DNA of 64,000 nt from assembly GCF_002086515.1 (NCBI RefSeq), contig NZ_MVHH01000001.1, positions 248,001 through 312,000 of the forward strand, given 5' to 3'. This document shows, in pieces, positions 1 through 11,644 of this stretch. Within the stretch, counting starts at the first letter, position 1. Each line of letters opens with the position of its first letter. Origin of the DNA: Mycolicibacter arupensis (GTDB lineage Bacteria > Actinomycetota > Actinomycetes > Mycobacteriales > Mycobacteriaceae). A program made the position numbers and the translations under genes. The notes under the pieces are model-generated. The model saw only the letters and a list, made by a program, of their open reading frames with translations. It was not told where the DNA came from and searched no databases.

Positions 1-17
1 ATTGGCACGATGGCTAG

Positions 18-3000
18 ATGAGCTCCGAGCACGCCGAACCGATGACACGGTTCTCGGCGTTGACCCGGGACTGGTTCACCGGCACCTTCAGCGCACCGAC
101 ACCGGCACAGGAACAGGCCTGGTCGGCGATCGCCGACGGCCACAACACCCTCGTGATCGCCCCGACCGGATCGGGCAAGACGCTGGCGGCATTCCTGTGG
201 GCGTTGGACCAGCTCAGCGCCCAGCCGACCACCGCGCCGCGCAACAACACGCGGGTCCTGTACGTCTCACCGCTGAAGGCCCTGGCCGTCGATGTCGAGC
301 GCAACTTGCGCACCCCCTTGAACGGCATCGCCCGCATGGCCGCACAGCGGGACCTGCCCGGCCCTGACATCACCGTCGGCGTGCGTTCGGGTGACACGAC
401 ACCGGCACGACGCCGAGAGCTGATTGCCACACCGCCCGACATCCTGATCACCACTCCCGAGTCGCTGTTTCTGATGCTGACCTCGGCAGCCCGGGAAACC
501 TTGACCGGGGTAGGCACCGTGATCGTCGACGAGGTGCACGCCGTGGCGGGAACCAAACGCGGGACACACCTGGCCCTGTCGCTGGAACGCCTCGATGCGC
601 TGCTCCCCCGCCCCGCCCAGCGGATCGGGCTCAGCGCAACGGTGCATCCCGCCGACGAGGTCGCCCGATTCCTGTCGGGGCAGTCCCCGACCACGATCGT
701 GGCTCCCCCGACCGCCAAGACGTTCGAGCTGAGCGTGCAGGTCCCCGTTCCCGACATGGCCAACCCGGCCGAGGGGTCGGTCTGGCCGGAGGTGGAAGAG
801 CGCGTCGTCGACCTGATCGAAGCCCACCGGTCCTCGATCGTGTTCGCCAACTCCCGGCGGCTCGCCGAGCGCCTGACCGGGCGGCTCAACGAGATTCACG
901 CAGAACGCTGCGTCGACACCGAGGATGCGGCGGTACCGCTGGCGCGGGCACACCACGGCTCGGTGTCACTGCAGACCCGAGCCGACGTCGAAGAAGACCT
1001 CAAAAGTGGGCGGCTGCGCGCGGTGGTGGCGACCTCGAGCCTGGAACTGGGCATCGACATGGGCGCGGTCGACCTGGTCATCCAGATCGAGGCGCCACCC
1101 TCGGTGGCCAGCGGCCTGCAACGCGTCGGCCGTGCCGGCCACCAGGTGGGCGAGATCTCGTCGGGCGTGCTGATTCCCAAGCACCGTACCGACCTGATCG
1201 GGTGCGGTGTCACCGTGCAGCGGATGCTCGCAGGTGCGATCGAGACGCTGACCGTGCCGGCCAATCCGCTCGACATCCTGGCCCAGCACACGGTGGCCGC
1301 CGCCGCCCTGGAGCCACTGAACGCCGAGGCCTGGTTCGACACGGTGCGCCGCAGCGCCCCGTTCGCGACCCTGACGCGGGGCGTGTTCGAGGCGACGCTG
1401 GATCTGCTCTCCGGTAAATACCCCTCGACCGAATTCGCAGAGCTGCGGCCGCGGCTGGTCTACGACCGCGACAACGGAATTCTGACCGCCCGGCCGGGTG
1501 CGCAACGGCTCGCCGTCACCTCCGGCGGAGCCATCCCCGACCGGGGACTGTTCGCGGTGTATCTCGCGGGCGCGGAGAAGCCCTCCCGGGTAGGCGAACT
1601 CGATGAGGAGATGGTCTACGAGTCGCGTCCCGGCGACGTGATCTCCCTGGGGGCCAGCAGCTGGCGGATCACCGAGATCACCCATGACCGGGTGCTGGTC
1701 GCCCCGGCGCCCGGCCAGCCGGGCCGACTGCCGTTCTGGCACGGCGACGGCGTGGGACGACCCGCCGAGCTGGGCGCGGCGTTGGGCGCCTTCACCGGAG
1801 AATTGGCCGGCCTGGCGCCCGACGCGTTCGACAAGCGTTGTGCAGGTTTGGGTTTCGACGACTTTGCGATCGACAACCTGCGACGACTGCTCGACGACCA
1901 GCGCGCCGCCACCGCAACGGTGCCCACCGACACCACACTGCTGGTGGAGCGGTTCCGCGACGAGCTCGGCGATTGGCGGGTGGTGCTGCACTCACCGTAC
2001 GGACTGCGCGTACACGGGCCGCTGGCCCTGGCCGTGGGCCGCCGGCTGCGTGACCGCTATGGCATCGACGAGAAGCCGACCGCCTCCGACGACGGCATCG
2101 TGGTCCGGCTGCCCGACATGACGCCCGACGGCGATGCCGGGCCCCCTGGCGCAGACCTGTTCGTGTTCGACGCCGACGAGATCGAGCCGCTCGTCACCGC
2201 GGAGGTGGGTGGCTCAGCACTGTTCGCCAGCCGATTCCGCGAGTGCGCGGCCCGGGCACTGCTGCTGCCGCGCCGACACCCCGGCCGCCGGACACCGTTG
2301 TGGCAGCAACGCCAGCGCGCCGCCCAGTTACTTGATGTCGCACGCAGATACCCGGCCTTCCCGATCGTCCTGGAGACCGTGCGGGAGTGCCTGCAGGATG
2401 TCTACGACGTCCCCGCGTTGACGAGCCTGATGACACAGATCGCCCAGCGCCGGGTGCGCGTGTCGCAAGTCGAGACGGCCACCCCGTCGCCGTTCGCGGC
2501 GTCGCTGCTGTTCGGCTACGTCGGGGCGTTCATGTATGAGGGCGACAGCCCGCTGGCCGAGCGGCGCGCGGCAGCACTCTCGCTGGACCCCACCCTGCTG
2601 GCCCAGTTGCTGGGCCGGGTCGAGCTGCGCGAGCTGCTTGACCCGGCGGTGATCACCACCCTGACCGCGCAACTGCAGCACCTCACCCCCGAGAAGGGCG
2701 CCCGCGATGCCGAGGCGGTCGCCGACCTGCTTCGGCTGCTGGGCCCGCTCACCATCGAGGAGATCGGCGCGCGGGCCGCCGGAGCGGACGTGGGTGGCTG
2801 GCTGGAACACCTGCTGTCGGCCCGGCGGGTGTTGACGGTGGCGTTCGGCGGGCAGCGCTGGTGGGTCGCCATCGAGGACATCGGCCGGCTGCGCGACGGG
2901 CTCGGCGTAGCCGTACCGCCGGGAGTTCCAACGGGATTCACCGAACCGGTGGCCGACCCACTGGGTGAGTTGCTCGGCCGCTTCGCCCGCACCCGGGGTC

Positions 3001-4478
3001 CGTTCACCACCGGGCACGCAGCGCAGCGATTCGGGCTGGGTGTGCGGGTGGCGGCCGATGCGCTGGGTCGACTGGCGGCCGACGGCCGGGTGATGCGCGG
3101 TGAATTCACCGACTTGACGCAGTCTCCCGGCGAGCAGTGGTGCGACACCGAGGTGTTGCGGATCCTGCGACGCCGCTCGCTGGCCGCACTGCGCGCGGCC
3201 ATCGAGCCGGTATCACCGGCGGCCTATGGGAGGTTCCTGCCGGCCTGGCAGCAGATCGGTACTCCGGGCGCCACCGCCAGCGGCATCGACGGGTTGGCCG
3301 GGGTGATCGAGCAGCTGGCCGGCGTGGCCCTGCCCGCATCCGCAGTCGAACCGCTGATCCTCGGTCCACGGGTGCGCGACTACTCACCGGCCATGCTCGA
3401 CGAACTGCTGGCCTCCGGGGAGGTGCTCTGGTCGGGCGCCGGAGCTCCCGCCGGCAGTGCCCCGGCAAGCGACGGCTGGATCAGCTTTCATACCGCCGAT
3501 TCGGCTGCGCTGACGCTGGCGCCCGGGACACCCATCGAATTCGGCGACACCCACCGGGCCATCCTCGACACGCTCGGCGGCGGCGGAGCGTTCTTCTTCC
3601 GACAGCTGTGCGGGGACGCGAGCGAGTCGGAGTTCACATCCGCACTGTGGGAGCTGATCTGGGCGGGCTGGATCACCGGCGACACGTTCGCTCCGGTGCG
3701 GGCGGTCCTGGCAGGAACCCGGCGCACCACCCCGGCACACCGCACCAGACGCCCGCCTCGGCTCAGCCGCTACAGCGTCGCACACGCCACTGCCCGCACC
3801 GCGGACCCGGCCGTCGCCGGACGCTGGTCAGTTCTGCCTGCGCCTGAACCCGATTCCACGCTGCGGGCACACCACAGCGCCGAACTTCTCCTACACCGTT
3901 ACGGGGTACTCACCCGCGGCGCCGTCGCCGCAGAAGCGCTGCCGGGCGGGTTCGCTGCCGCCTACAAAGTACTGACGGCCTTTGAGGAGGCGGGACGCTG
4001 CCAACGCGGCTACTTCATCGAGTCGTTGGGCGCCGCACAGTTCGCGCGGGCCTCCACCGTCGATCGGCTCCGGGGCTACCTCGACGGCGTCGACCCGGCC
4101 CGACCCGAATTCCACGCCGTGGCCTTGGCCGCGGCCGACCCGGCCAATCCCTACGGGGCGGCATTGAGTTGGCCGGCCCATCCCGGGACCGCGCGGCCGG
4201 GGCGCAAGGCGGGCGCGCTGGTGGTCCTGGTCGACGGCGAGCTGACGTGGTTCGTCGAGCGTGGTGGCCGATCACTGCTGAACTTTGCCGCCACCGCCGA
4301 GGCGCAGAACGCCGCCGCCGGGGCACTGGCAGGCCTGATCGCCGACCGGCGAGTCGACGGCATTCTCATCGAACGGATCGACGGTGCAACGGTTTTGGAG
4401 GTTCGCCAATCCCCCACCCTCGACGCGCTGATCCAGGCGGGGTTCTCGCGCACGCCGCGTGGATTGCGGATGCGCTGA
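18..4478 (+). CDS. lhr: Lhr-family ATP-dependent DNA helicase
   Basis: Large superfamily 2 helicase of 1486 residues, the usual length of mycobacterial Lhr (Rv3296 type), a 3'-to-5' DNA translocase linked to DNA repair. Visible motifs are Walker A APTGSGKT (residues 48-55), a DEVH box (171-174) and the motif VI sequence QRVGRAGH (368-375). The long C-terminal half carries the winged-helix and Lhr-specific regions. A second Met at codon 9 (position 42) is an alternative start. The stop overlaps the start of the downstream Nei-type glycosylase (TGATG), so the two are probably translationally coupled, consistent with a shared repair role. Confidence 0.95.
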   Translation: MSSEHAEPMTRFSALTRDWFTGTFSAPTPAQEQAWSAIADGHNTLVIAPTGSGKTLAAFLWALDQLSAQPTTAPRNNTRVLYVSPLKALAVDVERNLRTPLNGIARMAAQRDLPGPDITVGVRSGDTTPARRRELIATPPDILITTPESLFLMLTSAARETLTGVGTVIVDEVHAVAGTKRGTHLALSLERLDALLPRPAQRIGLSATVHPADEVARFLSGQSPTTIVAPPTAKTFELSVQVPVPDMANPAEGSVWPEVEERVVDLIEAHRSSIVFANSRRLAERLTGRLNEIHAERCVDTEDAAVPLARAHHGSVSLQTRADVEEDLKSGRLRAVVATSSLELGIDMGAVDLVIQIEAPPSVASGLQRVGRAGHQVGEISSGVLIPKHRTDLIGCGVTVQRMLAGAIETLTVPANPLDILAQHTVAAAALEPLNAEAWFDTVRRSAPFATLTRGVFEATLDLLSGKYPSTEFAELRPRLVYDRDNGILTARPGAQRLAVTSGGAIPDRGLFAVYLAGAEKPSRVGELDEEMVYESRPGDVISLGASSWRITEITHDRVLVAPAPGQPGRLPFWHGDGVGRPAELGAALGAFTGELAGLAPDAFDKRCAGLGFDDFAIDNLRRLLDDQRAATATVPTDTTLLVERFRDELGDWRVVLHSPYGLRVHGPLALAVGRRLRDRYGIDEKPTASDDGIVVRLPDMTPDGDAGPPGADLFVFDADEIEPLVTAEVGGSALFASRFRECAARALLLPRRHPGRRTPLWQQRQRAAQLLDVARRYPAFPIVLETVRECLQDVYDVPALTSLMTQIAQRRVRVSQVETATPSPFAASLLFGYVGAFMYEGDSPLAERRAAALSLDPTLLAQLLGRVELRELLDPAVITTLTAQLQHLTPEKGARDAEAVADLLRLLGPLTIEEIGARAAGADVGGWLEHLLSARRVLTVAFGGQRWWVAIEDIGRLRDGLGVAVPPGVPTGFTEPVADPLGELLGRFARTRGPFTTGHAAQRFGLGVRVAADALGRLAADGRVMRGEFTDLTQSPGEQWCDTEVLRILRRRSLAALRAAIEPVSPAAYGRFLPAWQQIGTPGATASGIDGLAGVIEQLAGVALPASAVEPLILGPRVRDYSPAMLDELLASGEVLWSGAGAPAGSAPASDGWISFHTADSAALTLAPGTPIEFGDTHRAILDTLGGGGAFFFRQLCGDASESEFTSALWELIWAGWITGDTFAPVRAVLAGTRRTTPAHRTRRPPRLSRYSVAHATARTADPAVAGRWSVLPAPEPDSTLRAHHSAELLLHRYGVLTRGAVAAEALPGGFAAAYKVLTAFEEAGRCQRGYFIESLGAAQFARASTVDRLRGYLDGVDPARPEFHAVALAAADPANPYGAALSWPAHPGTARPGRKAGALVVLVDGELTWFVERGGRSLLNFAATAEAQNAAAGALAGLIADRRVDGILIERIDGATVLEVRQSPTLDALIQAGFSRTPRGLRMR

Positions 4479-5227
4479 TGCCCGAGGGAGACACCGTCTT
4501 CCACACCGCGACCGTGCTGGCCGACGCGCTGTCGGGCAAGACACTGACGCGCTGCGACATCCGGGTTCCCCGCTACGCCGAGATCGATCTGACCGGCGCG
4601 CGGGTGGACGAGGTGCTCAGTCGAGGCAAGCATCTGTTCATCCGCGTCGGGTCGGCCAGCATTCACTCGCATCTGAAGATGGAGGGCAGCTGGCGCATAG
4701 GCCGCCGCCTGCCCGACCACCGGGCGCGCATCATCGTGGAGGCCGGTCAGATTCGTGCCACCGGCATCGATCTGGGAACGCTGGAGGTGCTGGATCGTCG
4801 CCTCGACACTGCCGCGGTGGCTCACCTGGGACCCGACCTGCTCGGGGACGACTGGAATCCCGAGGCGGCCGTGGCCGGACTGATCGCTGATCCGCAGCGC
4901 CCGTTGGCGGCAGCTCTGCTGGACCAGACCGTGATGGCCGGAATCGGCAACGTCTACTGCAATGAACTGTGCTTCGTGATGGGCCGACTGCCGATCAGTC
5001 CCGTCGCCGAACTCACCGATCCTTCTCGACTGGTGTCGCGGGCGCGGGAAATGTTGTGGGCCAATCGCCTGCGCCGGACCCGCTGCACCACCGGTGACAC
5101 CCGGCCTGGCCGCCACCTGTGGGTGTACGGCCGGGCCGGTCTGCCATGCCGCCGGTGCGGTACCGCGATCAGCGAGGATCGCGCCGGTGACCGGATCCGG
5201 TTCTGGTGCTCAACCTGCCAGCGCTGA
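4478..5227 (+). CDS. nei: Endonuclease VIII / Fpg-family DNA glycosylase
   Basis: Bifunctional DNA glycosylase/AP lyase that excises oxidised bases in base-excision repair. The protein begins MPEGD, giving the catalytic Pro2 and Glu3 of the Fpg/Nei family. The C-terminus has a four-cysteine zinc finger (C224, C227, C244, C247), and an asparagine-containing GIGNVYCNE helix-two-turn-helix segment precedes it. At 249 residues it has family length. The ATG shares bases with the lhr stop codon. The position matches M. tuberculosis Rv3297 (nei) after Rv3296 (lhr). The open frame extends upstream inside lhr but lacks the Pro-Glu start there, so position 4478 is preferred. Confidence 0.93.
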   Translation: MPEGDTVFHTATVLADALSGKTLTRCDIRVPRYAEIDLTGARVDEVLSRGKHLFIRVGSASIHSHLKMEGSWRIGRRLPDHRARIIVEAGQIRATGIDLGTLEVLDRRLDTAAVAHLGPDLLGDDWNPEAAVAGLIADPQRPLAAALLDQTVMAGIGNVYCNELCFVMGRLPISPVAELTDPSRLVSRAREMLWANRLRRTRCTTGDTRPGRHLWVYGRAGLPCRRCGTAISEDRAGDRIRFWCSTCQR

Positions 5228-5256
5228 ACACCATTCCCGTCACCGTCGCGCGAAGC

Positions 5257-5682
5257 TCACGGCCAGCCGCCGCAGCCGACCCCGGGAACGCAGCCGCCGC
5301 CACCGCCGGGACCGCCCCAACCGGTGGGCCCGCCGGGAATGCTGCCACTGCCACCGCCGGGGCCACCGCTGCCGGTCGGCCCACCGGGAATCTCGCCGCC
5401 GCCGCCATTGGGGCCACCGCCACCGGTCGGGCCACCGGGAATCGCACCGCCGCCCCCACCGGGACCACCACCTCCGGTGGGACCGCCGGGTTCACCGGGC
5501 TCACCGGGACCGGGCTCACCGGGCACCGGCTCAGGGGCGACTTCGGTGGTGGTGGTGCTCGTGGTTGTCGTGGTGGTGCTCGTGGTGCTCGGCGCCTCTT
5601 CCTTGGTGCCGCTGCAGCCGGCTGCCATCAGCGCCATCGCACTGCCGATCACCGCGATCGTCATCTTGCTGTGTGCCTGCAT
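5257..5682 (-). CDS. Gly/Pro-rich repeat lipoprotein
   Basis: Predicted lipoprotein of 141 residues. An N-terminal hydrophobic segment ends in the lipobox LMAAGC (Cys about residue 23), followed by a Thr/Ser-rich stretch and then a Gly/Pro domain. That domain is built from about four copies of a 17-residue unit of the form IPGGPTGxGGPxGGxG. The repeat is also a regular 51-bp repeat in the DNA, so copy number could vary between strains. No catalytic motif is visible. Likely a cell-envelope-anchored low-complexity protein; its function is unknown to me. It sits tail-to-tail with nei. Confidence 0.7.
   Translation of the reverse strand: MQAHSKMTIAVIGSAMALMAAGCSGTKEEAPSTTSTTTTTTSTTTTEVAPEPVPGEPGPGEPGEPGGPTGGGGPGGGGGAIPGGPTGGGGPNGGGGEIPGGPTGSGGPGGGSGSIPGGPTGWGGPGGGGGCVPGVGCGGWP
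5290..5493 (-). repeat. 51-bp tandem repeat inside the lipoprotein gene
   Basis: The motif GGGAAT on the plus strand recurs at a strict 51-bp spacing (GGAAT at 5336, 5387 and 5438, with a degenerate GGTTC at 5489). This defines about four units encoding the 17-residue Gly/Pro repeats. It is a candidate variable-number tandem repeat. Confidence 0.75.
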
Positions 5683-5687
5683 GAGAA

Positions 5688-6635
5688 TCAGACTCCCCTC
5701 TGCTCTGGGTCGTGACTTCCTGTACCCCGGACAGTGGCCGCCGAAACCCGCACGGGCGGCTGCCCCTCGGCGTCGAGATCGCGGGCGCTGGAAAAGCTGC
5801 GTGACCGGCCGGAAAACGGGTCCTCAAACTCCAGCCGGTGGGCCAGCAGCCGCAGCGGCTGGGAGAAGTCGTCGGGGGCGACGTCGAGAACCCGCGGATA
5901 GAGCGGGTCACCGTCGATCGGCAGGCCCAGGGCGGCCAGGTGCACGCGCAGTTGGTGGGTGCGCCCGGTGCGCGGGTTCAGCCGGTAACGGCCTTCGCCG
6001 AGGTACTCCACCAGTGTCTCGGCGTTCGGCTCGCCCTCCTCTTCACGCGCCTGCAGGCAGCCGCGCTGCTTGACGATCCGGCTGCGTAACAGCCGGGGGA
6101 AATCCCCGGTGGGCTGCGCCGAGGACCGTGCCAGGTACTGCTTGCGCACCACACCCCGGGCGAACAGGGTCTGATAGGCCCCGCGCAGCTCTCGGCGCGT
6201 GGTGAACACCAACACGCCGGCGGTCAGTCGATCCAGCCGGTGCGCCGGACTGAGCTCCGGCAGGTCCAACTCGCGCCGCAGCCGCACCAGCGCGGTCTGA
6301 GCCACGTGGCTGCCTCGCGGCATGGTCGCCAGGAAATGCGGCTTGTCCACCACGACCAGGTCCTTATCGCGGTACAGCACCGGCATCTCGAAAGGCACGG
6401 GGACCTCCTCGGGCAGATCCCGGTACATGAAGACATGGCTCCCGGCCGGCAGCGTGGTGGTGTCGTCGACGGGCGCCCCGGTCGCGGTCACCACCTCCCC
6501 GGCGGCCACCTTGGCCGCCACAGCGGCGCCGAAGCGGGTCCGCAGCTCGGCCGCCACCGGGCCGCCGTGCAGGCGAAGCCGGGCCGGGCCCAGTCCGTCG
6601 CGGACCGGCAGCGGCGCGGGGCGCCGACGCGTCAT
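5688..6635 (-). CDS. RluA-family RNA pseudouridine synthase
   Basis: Converts uridine to pseudouridine in rRNA or tRNA. The catalytic motif HRLDR lies at residues 132-136 with Asp135 as the predicted nucleophile, and the later [16 protein letters not shown] segment is typical of RluA/RluD. At 315 residues it matches Rv3300c-type proteins at the same relative locus in M. tuberculosis. Its ATG overlaps the nhaA stop (ATGA), so it is probably translated from the nhaA transcript. The substrate uridine cannot be told from sequence. Confidence 0.88.
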   Translation of the reverse strand: MTRRRPAPLPVRDGLGPARLRLHGGPVAAELRTRFGAAVAAKVAAGEVVTATGAPVDDTTTLPAGSHVFMYRDLPEEVPVPFEMPVLYRDKDLVVVDKPHFLATMPRGSHVAQTALVRLRRELDLPELSPAHRLDRLTAGVLVFTTRRELRGAYQTLFARGVVRKQYLARSSAQPTGDFPRLLRSRIVKQRGCLQAREEEGEPNAETLVEYLGEGRYRLNPRTGRTHQLRVHLAALGLPIDGDPLYPRVLDVAPDDFSQPLRLLAHRLEFEDPFSGRSRSFSSARDLDAEGQPPVRVSAATVRGTGSHDPEQRGV

Positions 6636-7882
6636 CGCGGCTGCCCCTCGGGATCGGGGGCGTAGCTGCGGTCACGAAGGATCAACAGTGTTGCCGCCAG
6701 CGACGCCGCGACCAGGGTGCCGATCAGCACGCCCACCTTGACGTGTTCCTGGCGGGTGGGATCGGCGAAGGCGAGGTCTCCGATGAGCAGCGCGATGGTG
6801 AAGCCGATCCCGCCGAGCAGAGCCAGCGCCACCACGTCGATCCACTTCAGGGAGGTGTCGAGCTCGGCTCGAGTCAGTGCGGCGGTCAGCGCGGCCGCGC
6901 CGCTGATACCGACGACTTTGCCGACGACCAGGCCGGCGACGATGCCGAGAGCGACGGGATCACGCAGGGCCGTGGTCAATCCGGCGAGCCCGCCGAGGGT
7001 GACCCCGGCCGCGAAGAACGCGAACACCGGCACGGCGACGCCCGCCGACAGTGGACGCATCCGGTGCTCGAGTTCCTTGGCCTCCAGCCGGCGCCGCTGC
7101 CTCGGTCTGCCGTTGCGCGGAGCCCGCACCGGAACCGTCAGGCCGAGCAACACCCCGGCGATGGTGGCGTGCACCCCGGATTCGTGGACGAAGTACCAGG
7201 TGGCCGCCGCAAGCGGGAGCAGCACCGCGGCGTTGCCGAGGCGTCGCGCCGCCACCGCGAACAACACCAGCGGGACGCCGGCCAGGCCGAGAGCGACGAG
7301 GTCGAGGTGCCCGGTGTAGAACACCGCGATCACCGTGACCGCCAGAAGGTCATCGACCACGGCCAGGGTCAGCAGGAAAGTGCGCAGCGCCGAGGGCAGA
7401 TGCGAGGAGATCACGGCCAGAACAGCCAGCGCGAACGCGATGTCGGTGGCGGTGGGAATGGCCCATCCCCGTAGTGCCCCGTCTCCGGCATGAAGGGTGA
7501 ACGCGACGTACACCGCTGCGGGCACCACCATCCCGCCGACGGCGGCGACGACGGGAAGCACCGCGCGACGCGGGTCACGCAGGTCTCCGGCCAGCACCTC
7601 GTATTTGAGCTCCAGACCGACGACGAAGAAGAACACCGCGAGCAGGGCGTCGGCGGCCCAGGCCGACAGGGGAAGGTTCAGCCCCCAGGCAGTGGGGCCG
7701 ACGGCGATGGCCCCCAGCCGGAAATAGGCCTCCGCCCACGGCGAGTTGGCCCATCCGACGGCGACGGTCGCGGCCACCAGCAACAGTGCGCCCCCGACGG
7801 TCTCCTTGCGGAGCACATCGGCGAGTCGGCCGGCCTCGGTCGACGACGCGTGGCCGAACAGTGGGGAGCGACCAGCGTTCAC
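6632..7882 (-). CDS. nhaA: Na+/H+ antiporter NhaA
   Basis: Integral membrane sodium/proton antiporter, 416 residues, about 11-12 membrane segments. The conserved transport residues are present: Asp147 in TATDIAF and the pair Asp177-Asp178 in AVVDDLLAV. Their spacing equals that of E. coli Asp133 and Asp163/164. Start is a GTG. The C-terminus overlaps the following pseudouridine synthase gene by four bases. I do not recall an nhaA at this place in the M. tuberculosis gene order, so it may be a lineage-specific insertion. Confidence 0.92.
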   Translation of the reverse strand: MNAGRSPLFGHASSTEAGRLADVLRKETVGGALLLVAATVAVGWANSPWAEAYFRLGAIAVGPTAWGLNLPLSAWAADALLAVFFFVVGLELKYEVLAGDLRDPRRAVLPVVAAVGGMVVPAAVYVAFTLHAGDGALRGWAIPTATDIAFALAVLAVISSHLPSALRTFLLTLAVVDDLLAVTVIAVFYTGHLDLVALGLAGVPLVLFAVAARRLGNAAVLLPLAAATWYFVHESGVHATIAGVLLGLTVPVRAPRNGRPRQRRRLEAKELEHRMRPLSAGVAVPVFAFFAAGVTLGGLAGLTTALRDPVALGIVAGLVVGKVVGISGAAALTAALTRAELDTSLKWIDVVALALLGGIGFTIALLIGDLAFADPTRQEHVKVGVLIGTLVAASLAATLLILRDRSYAPDPEGQPR

Positions 7883-7896
7883 CGAGACGACAGCAC

Positions 7897-9609
7897 TCAG
7901 GTCAGCGGGATCGGTTCGAGTATTTCCGCCCGTGCCTCGGGGGCGCTGGCACGCAGCGCATCCGCCGACGCATCGTCGGGCTGCTCCTGCGAGAGGATCT
8001 CGGCCTCCACCCGAGCCAGGTAGTTGGCCACCTCGCGATCGATGGCGGCCTCGTCCCAGCCGAGCACCCCCGCCATCACCTCGGCGACCTCGCGGGCGCA
8101 GTTCACGCCGCGGTGGGCGTATTCGATGGAGATCCGGGTCCGCCGGGCCAAAACATCCTCCAGATGCAGGGCGCCCTCGGCGAAGGCGGCGTAGGCGACT
8201 TCGACCTTCAGGTAGGTGGGCGCCTCGGCGACCGGATCCAACAGATCAGGCGCCTCGTCGGCCAGCGCCAGCACGTCATGGATCAGCGAGCCGTAGCGGT
8301 CCAGCAGGTGCCGCACCCGGTAGGGGTGCAGGCCCTGCTCGGCGCCGACGTGCTCGGCCTGGTTGATCAGCGCGAAATAGCCGTCGGCCCCCAACAACGG
8401 GACCTTTTCGGTGATCGACGGTGCCACGCGCGTCGGGATGTATTCGGCGGCGGCATCGATCGCATCGGCGCCCATCACCCGATAGGTGGTGTATTTGCCC
8501 CCGGCGATGGCCACCAGACCCGGCGCGGGAACGGCCACCGCGTGCTCCCGCGACAACTTGGAGGTGTCGTCGTTCTCCCCCGCCAGCAGCGGCCGCAGAC
8601 CGGCGTACACGCCCTCGATGTCGGCGTGCGTCAGCGGGGTCGCCAGCGCGGTGTTGACGTGGGTCAGGATGTAGTCGATGTCGGCCTTGGTGGCCGCCGG
8701 GTGCGCAAGATCCAGGTTCCAGTCGGTATCGGTGGTGCCGATGATCCAGTGCGTGCCCCACGGGATGACGAACAGCACCGACTTCTCGGTCCGCAGGATG
8801 ATCGCCGCTTCCGAGACGATCCGGTCCCGGGGCACCACGATGTGTACGCCCTTGGACGCGCGGACGTGGAACCGGCCGCGCTGGCGCGACAATGCCTGGA
8901 TCTCATCGGTCCACACCCCGGTGGCATTGACCACCACGTGGCCACGGACCTCGGTGATCGCGCCATCTTCGGAATCGCGGACGCGCACCCCGGTTACCCG
9001 GTCGCCTTCGCGCAGCAGCGCGACCACCTGGCTGGAGGTGCGGATGACCGCCCCGTAGTGCGCCGCGGTGCGCGCGACGGTCAGGGTGTGACGGGCGTCG
9101 TCCACCACGGTGTCGTAGTAACGGATGCCACCGATCAGGGCACTGCGCTTGAGCCCCGGACACAGCCGCAGGGCGCCCGCCCGAGTCAGATGCCGTTGCG
9201 CAGGAACGGATTTCGCCCCACCCAGTTGGTCATACAAAAAGATTCCGCTGGCCACATACGGCCGCTCCCACCACCGCCGGGTCAGCGGATACAGGAAGGG
9301 CAGGGGCTTGACCAGGTGCGGGGCCAGCGTGGTCAGCGACAACTCGCGCTCGTGCAGCGCCTCGCGTACCAGGCCGAACTCCAACTGCTCGAGGTAGCGC
9401 AGTCCACCGTGGAACATCTTCGAGCTTCGGCTCGAGGTCCCCGCGGCGAAGTCACGCGCCTCGATCAGCGCCACCTTGAGGCCGCGGGTGGCGGCGTCCA
9501 GAGCGCAGCCGGCGCCCACTACACCCGCGCCGATCACCACTACGTCGAACTGCTCACTGCCCAGTTGTTCCCAGGCTCGTGCTCGTTGGTCCGGTCCCAG
9601 CGTGCTCAC
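7897..9609 (-). CDS. glpD: Aerobic glycerol-3-phosphate dehydrogenase
   Basis: FAD-dependent enzyme oxidising glycerol-3-phosphate to dihydroxyacetone phosphate and passing electrons to quinone. The N-terminal Rossmann motif GAGVVGAG begins at residue 27 with the ribose-binding Glu50. The [18 protein letters not shown] block is the glpD signature. Length is 570 residues, and the GTG start is in context with VSTLGPDQ. Orientation and order (lpdA then glpD) match Rv3303c-Rv3302c (glpD2). A 62-bp gap separates it from lpdA, so co-transcription is likely. Confidence 0.94.
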   Translation of the reverse strand: MSTLGPDQRARAWEQLGSEQFDVVVIGAGVVGAGCALDAATRGLKVALIEARDFAAGTSSRSSKMFHGGLRYLEQLEFGLVREALHERELSLTTLAPHLVKPLPFLYPLTRRWWERPYVASGIFLYDQLGGAKSVPAQRHLTRAGALRLCPGLKRSALIGGIRYYDTVVDDARHTLTVARTAAHYGAVIRTSSQVVALLREGDRVTGVRVRDSEDGAITEVRGHVVVNATGVWTDEIQALSRQRGRFHVRASKGVHIVVPRDRIVSEAAIILRTEKSVLFVIPWGTHWIIGTTDTDWNLDLAHPAATKADIDYILTHVNTALATPLTHADIEGVYAGLRPLLAGENDDTSKLSREHAVAVPAPGLVAIAGGKYTTYRVMGADAIDAAAEYIPTRVAPSITEKVPLLGADGYFALINQAEHVGAEQGLHPYRVRHLLDRYGSLIHDVLALADEAPDLLDPVAEAPTYLKVEVAYAAFAEGALHLEDVLARRTRISIEYAHRGVNCAREVAEVMAGVLGWDEAAIDREVANYLARVEAEILSQEQPDDASADALRASAPEARAEILEPIPLT

Positions 9610-9671
9610 GTGTGCCAGGCTACGTGGCTTTGCCGCCCGACCGGGTGTGACGCGCGCTTCACCGGGGCGGC

Positions 9672-11096
9672 TCAGTCCAGGTCGTCGTGCGTCATCAGCC
9701 GGCGCGCCGCCTCGGTGAGCGATCCCGACAGGGACGGATACACGGCCAGCGTCTGCGCCAGATCAGCCACGGTGATCCGGTTCTGCACCGCCAGCGCAAT
9801 CGGCAGAATCAGCTCCGACGCGATCGGGGCCACCACCACCCCACCAATCACCGTTCCGGTCGCCGGCCGGCAGAACAGCTTGAGGAACCCGTAACGCATC
9901 CGGCTCATCTTGGCTCGGGCGTTGGTCTGCAGCGGCAGCATGACGGTGCGGGCCGGCACGGTGCCGTCGTCGATCTGGGACTGCGGCACTCCCACCGCGG
10001 CGATCTCGGGGCGGGTGAACACCGCGGCCGCCACCGTGCGCAGCCGAATCGGTGCCACCGCGTCGCCCAGCGCGTGATACATCGCGATGCGCCCCTGCAT
10101 GGCCGCCACCGACGCCAACGGCAGCAGGCCGGTGCAGTCGCCGGCGGCGTAGATCCCGGGTACCGAAGTCCGCGAGACCCGGTCCACCTGCAGGTAGCCG
10201 CCCGGCCCGAGCGCGATCCCCACGCGCTCCAAGCCCAGTCCGGACGTGTTGGGTACCGAACCCACCGTCATCAGTGCGTGGCTTCCAAACACGGTGCGGC
10301 CGTCGGCCATGGTGATCAGCACCCCGTCCTGGTGGCGGGTCACCGACGCGGCGCGCGCATTCTTGACCAGGGTGACGCCCCGCTCGGCGAACACGGTCTC
10401 CAGCACCCGGGCGGCGTCGGGGTCCTCGTGCGGCAGCACCCGATCGCGGCTGGCCACCACCGTCACCTTCACCCCGAGTTCGGTGTAGGCATTGGCGAAC
10501 TCCGCGCCGGTGACGCCGGAACCCACCACCACCAGGTGCTCGGGCAGCGCGTTCAGGTCATAGAGCTGACGCCAGGTCAGGATGCGTTCGCCGTCCGGTT
10601 CGGCACTGGCCAGGGTGCGCGGGCTGGCACCGGTGGCGATCAACACGACATCGGCGTCGAGCAGCCGTTGCGTCCCGTCATGCTCGGTGACCCTGATCCG
10701 GTGATGGGCCAGGCCGGTCGCGGAGTCGATCAGCTCGCCGCGGCCGGCGATGACCTCCACCCCGGAGTTGATCAGTTGCGTGCGGATGTCGTGGGACTGC
10801 GCCGAGGCCAGCGATTTCACCCGCTCGTGGATCTGGCTCAGCTCGATCTCGGCGTCGGTGAAGTGGATGTCGAAACCCAGGTGGGGGGCGCGGCGCAGCT
10901 CAGTTCGCACCCCGGACGAGGCGATGAAGGTCTTCGACGGCACACAGTCCCACAGCACACAGGCGCCGCCGATGCCGTCCGCGTCGACCACCGTCACCGA
11001 AACGGCTTCGGGGCCCTTGGCGGCCGCGACCAAGGCGGCCTCGTAACCGGCGGGGCCGCCGCCGACAATCACGATGCGCGTCGAGGGAGAAGTCAC
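9672..11096 (-). CDS. lpdA: NAD(P)H quinone reductase LpdA
   Basis: Flavoprotein disulfide reductase-family protein, 474 residues from a GTG start (VTSPSTRIVIVGGG). It has an N-terminal FAD motif GGGPAG (residues 12-17), the C-x4-C pair in GGACVLWDCVPSK, a central NAD(P)-binding segment (VVVGSGVTGAEFA) and a dimerisation domain. The C-terminal region reads AVYPSLSGS where true lipoamide dehydrogenases have His-Pro-x-x-Ser-Glu, so the catalytic His/Glu pair is missing. This agrees with the reported quinone reductase activity of Rv3303c rather than a lipoamide role. A longer open frame to 11165 would run into the divergent neighbour's start, so I rejected it. Confidence 0.92.
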   Translation of the reverse strand: MTSPSTRIVIVGGGPAGYEAALVAAAKGPEAVSVTVVDADGIGGACVLWDCVPSKTFIASSGVRTELRRAPHLGFDIHFTDAEIELSQIHERVKSLASAQSHDIRTQLINSGVEVIAGRGELIDSATGLAHHRIRVTEHDGTQRLLDADVVLIATGASPRTLASAEPDGERILTWRQLYDLNALPEHLVVVGSGVTGAEFANAYTELGVKVTVVASRDRVLPHEDPDAARVLETVFAERGVTLVKNARAASVTRHQDGVLITMADGRTVFGSHALMTVGSVPNTSGLGLERVGIALGPGGYLQVDRVSRTSVPGIYAAGDCTGLLPLASVAAMQGRIAMYHALGDAVAPIRLRTVAAAVFTRPEIAAVGVPQSQIDDGTVPARTVMLPLQTNARAKMSRMRYGFLKLFCRPATGTVIGGVVVAPIASELILPIALAVQNRITVADLAQTLAVYPSLSGSLTEAARRLMTHDDLD

Positions 11097-11137
11097 AGCG
11101 ACTAACCTATCTGCAGCGCGACGTTTAAGATTCTGCC

Positions 11138-11644
11138 GTGCCGCTCTACGCCGCCTACGGGTCAAACATGCATCCCGAACAGATGCTTCAGCGGGCCCCG
11201 CACTCCCCGATGACGGGCACCGGCTGGTTGCACGGCTGGCGGCTGACGTTCGCCGGCGAGGACATCGGCTGGGAGGGCGCCCTGGCGACGGTGGTGGAGG
11301 ATCCCGCTTCGAGCGTGTTCGTCGTTCTCTACGACGTGACGCCCGAGGACGAGAAGAACATGGACAGCTGGGAAGGCTCGGAGTTCGGCATCCACAAGAA
11401 GATCCGCTGCCGGGTGGACCGGGTGGACGGGATCACCTCCGACCCGGCCGACAGCGAACCGGGCCCCGTACTGGCTTGGCTGTATGTGGTGGACGCCTGG
11501 GAGCGTGGACTACCCTCCGCCCGATACCTCGGCGTGGTGGCCGAGGCCGCCCAGATCGCCGGCGCGCCAGAGGAATACGTGCGCGACCTGCAGACCCGCC
11601 CGGCCCGAAACATCGGCCCCGGGTCGCCCTCAGGCGACCGCTAG
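11138..11644 (+). CDS. Gamma-glutamylcyclotransferase-fold protein (Rv3304-like)
   Basis: Small cytosolic protein of 168 residues with a GTG start. It begins MPLYAAYGSNM, the YGSN substrate-loop signature of the gamma-glutamylcyclotransferase/AIG2 fold (residues 7-11). Position between lpdA and amiA1 matches Rv3304. The family's usual reaction is release of 5-oxoproline from gamma-glutamyl amines or peptides, but the real substrate is unknown. Its TAG stop overlaps the stop of the opposing amidohydrolase gene (shared CTAG). Confidence 0.85.
   Translation: MPLYAAYGSNMHPEQMLQRAPHSPMTGTGWLHGWRLTFAGEDIGWEGALATVVEDPASSVFVVLYDVTPEDEKNMDSWEGSEFGIHKKIRCRVDRVDGITSDPADSEPGPVLAWLYVVDAWERGLPSARYLGVVAEAAQIAGAPEEYVRDLQTRPARNIGPGSPSGDR

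Noticed and set aside
7786-9894. 702-residue open frame on the plus strand
   Set aside because: Antisense to glpD, whose FAD motifs and full length are clear; the composition is typical of a GC shadow frame.
9672-11165. Longer LpdA starting at 11165
   Set aside because: The extra 23 residues are Arg-rich, run across the start of the divergent Rv3304-like gene and precede the normal start of the FAD-binding strand; the GTG at 11096 fits the family.
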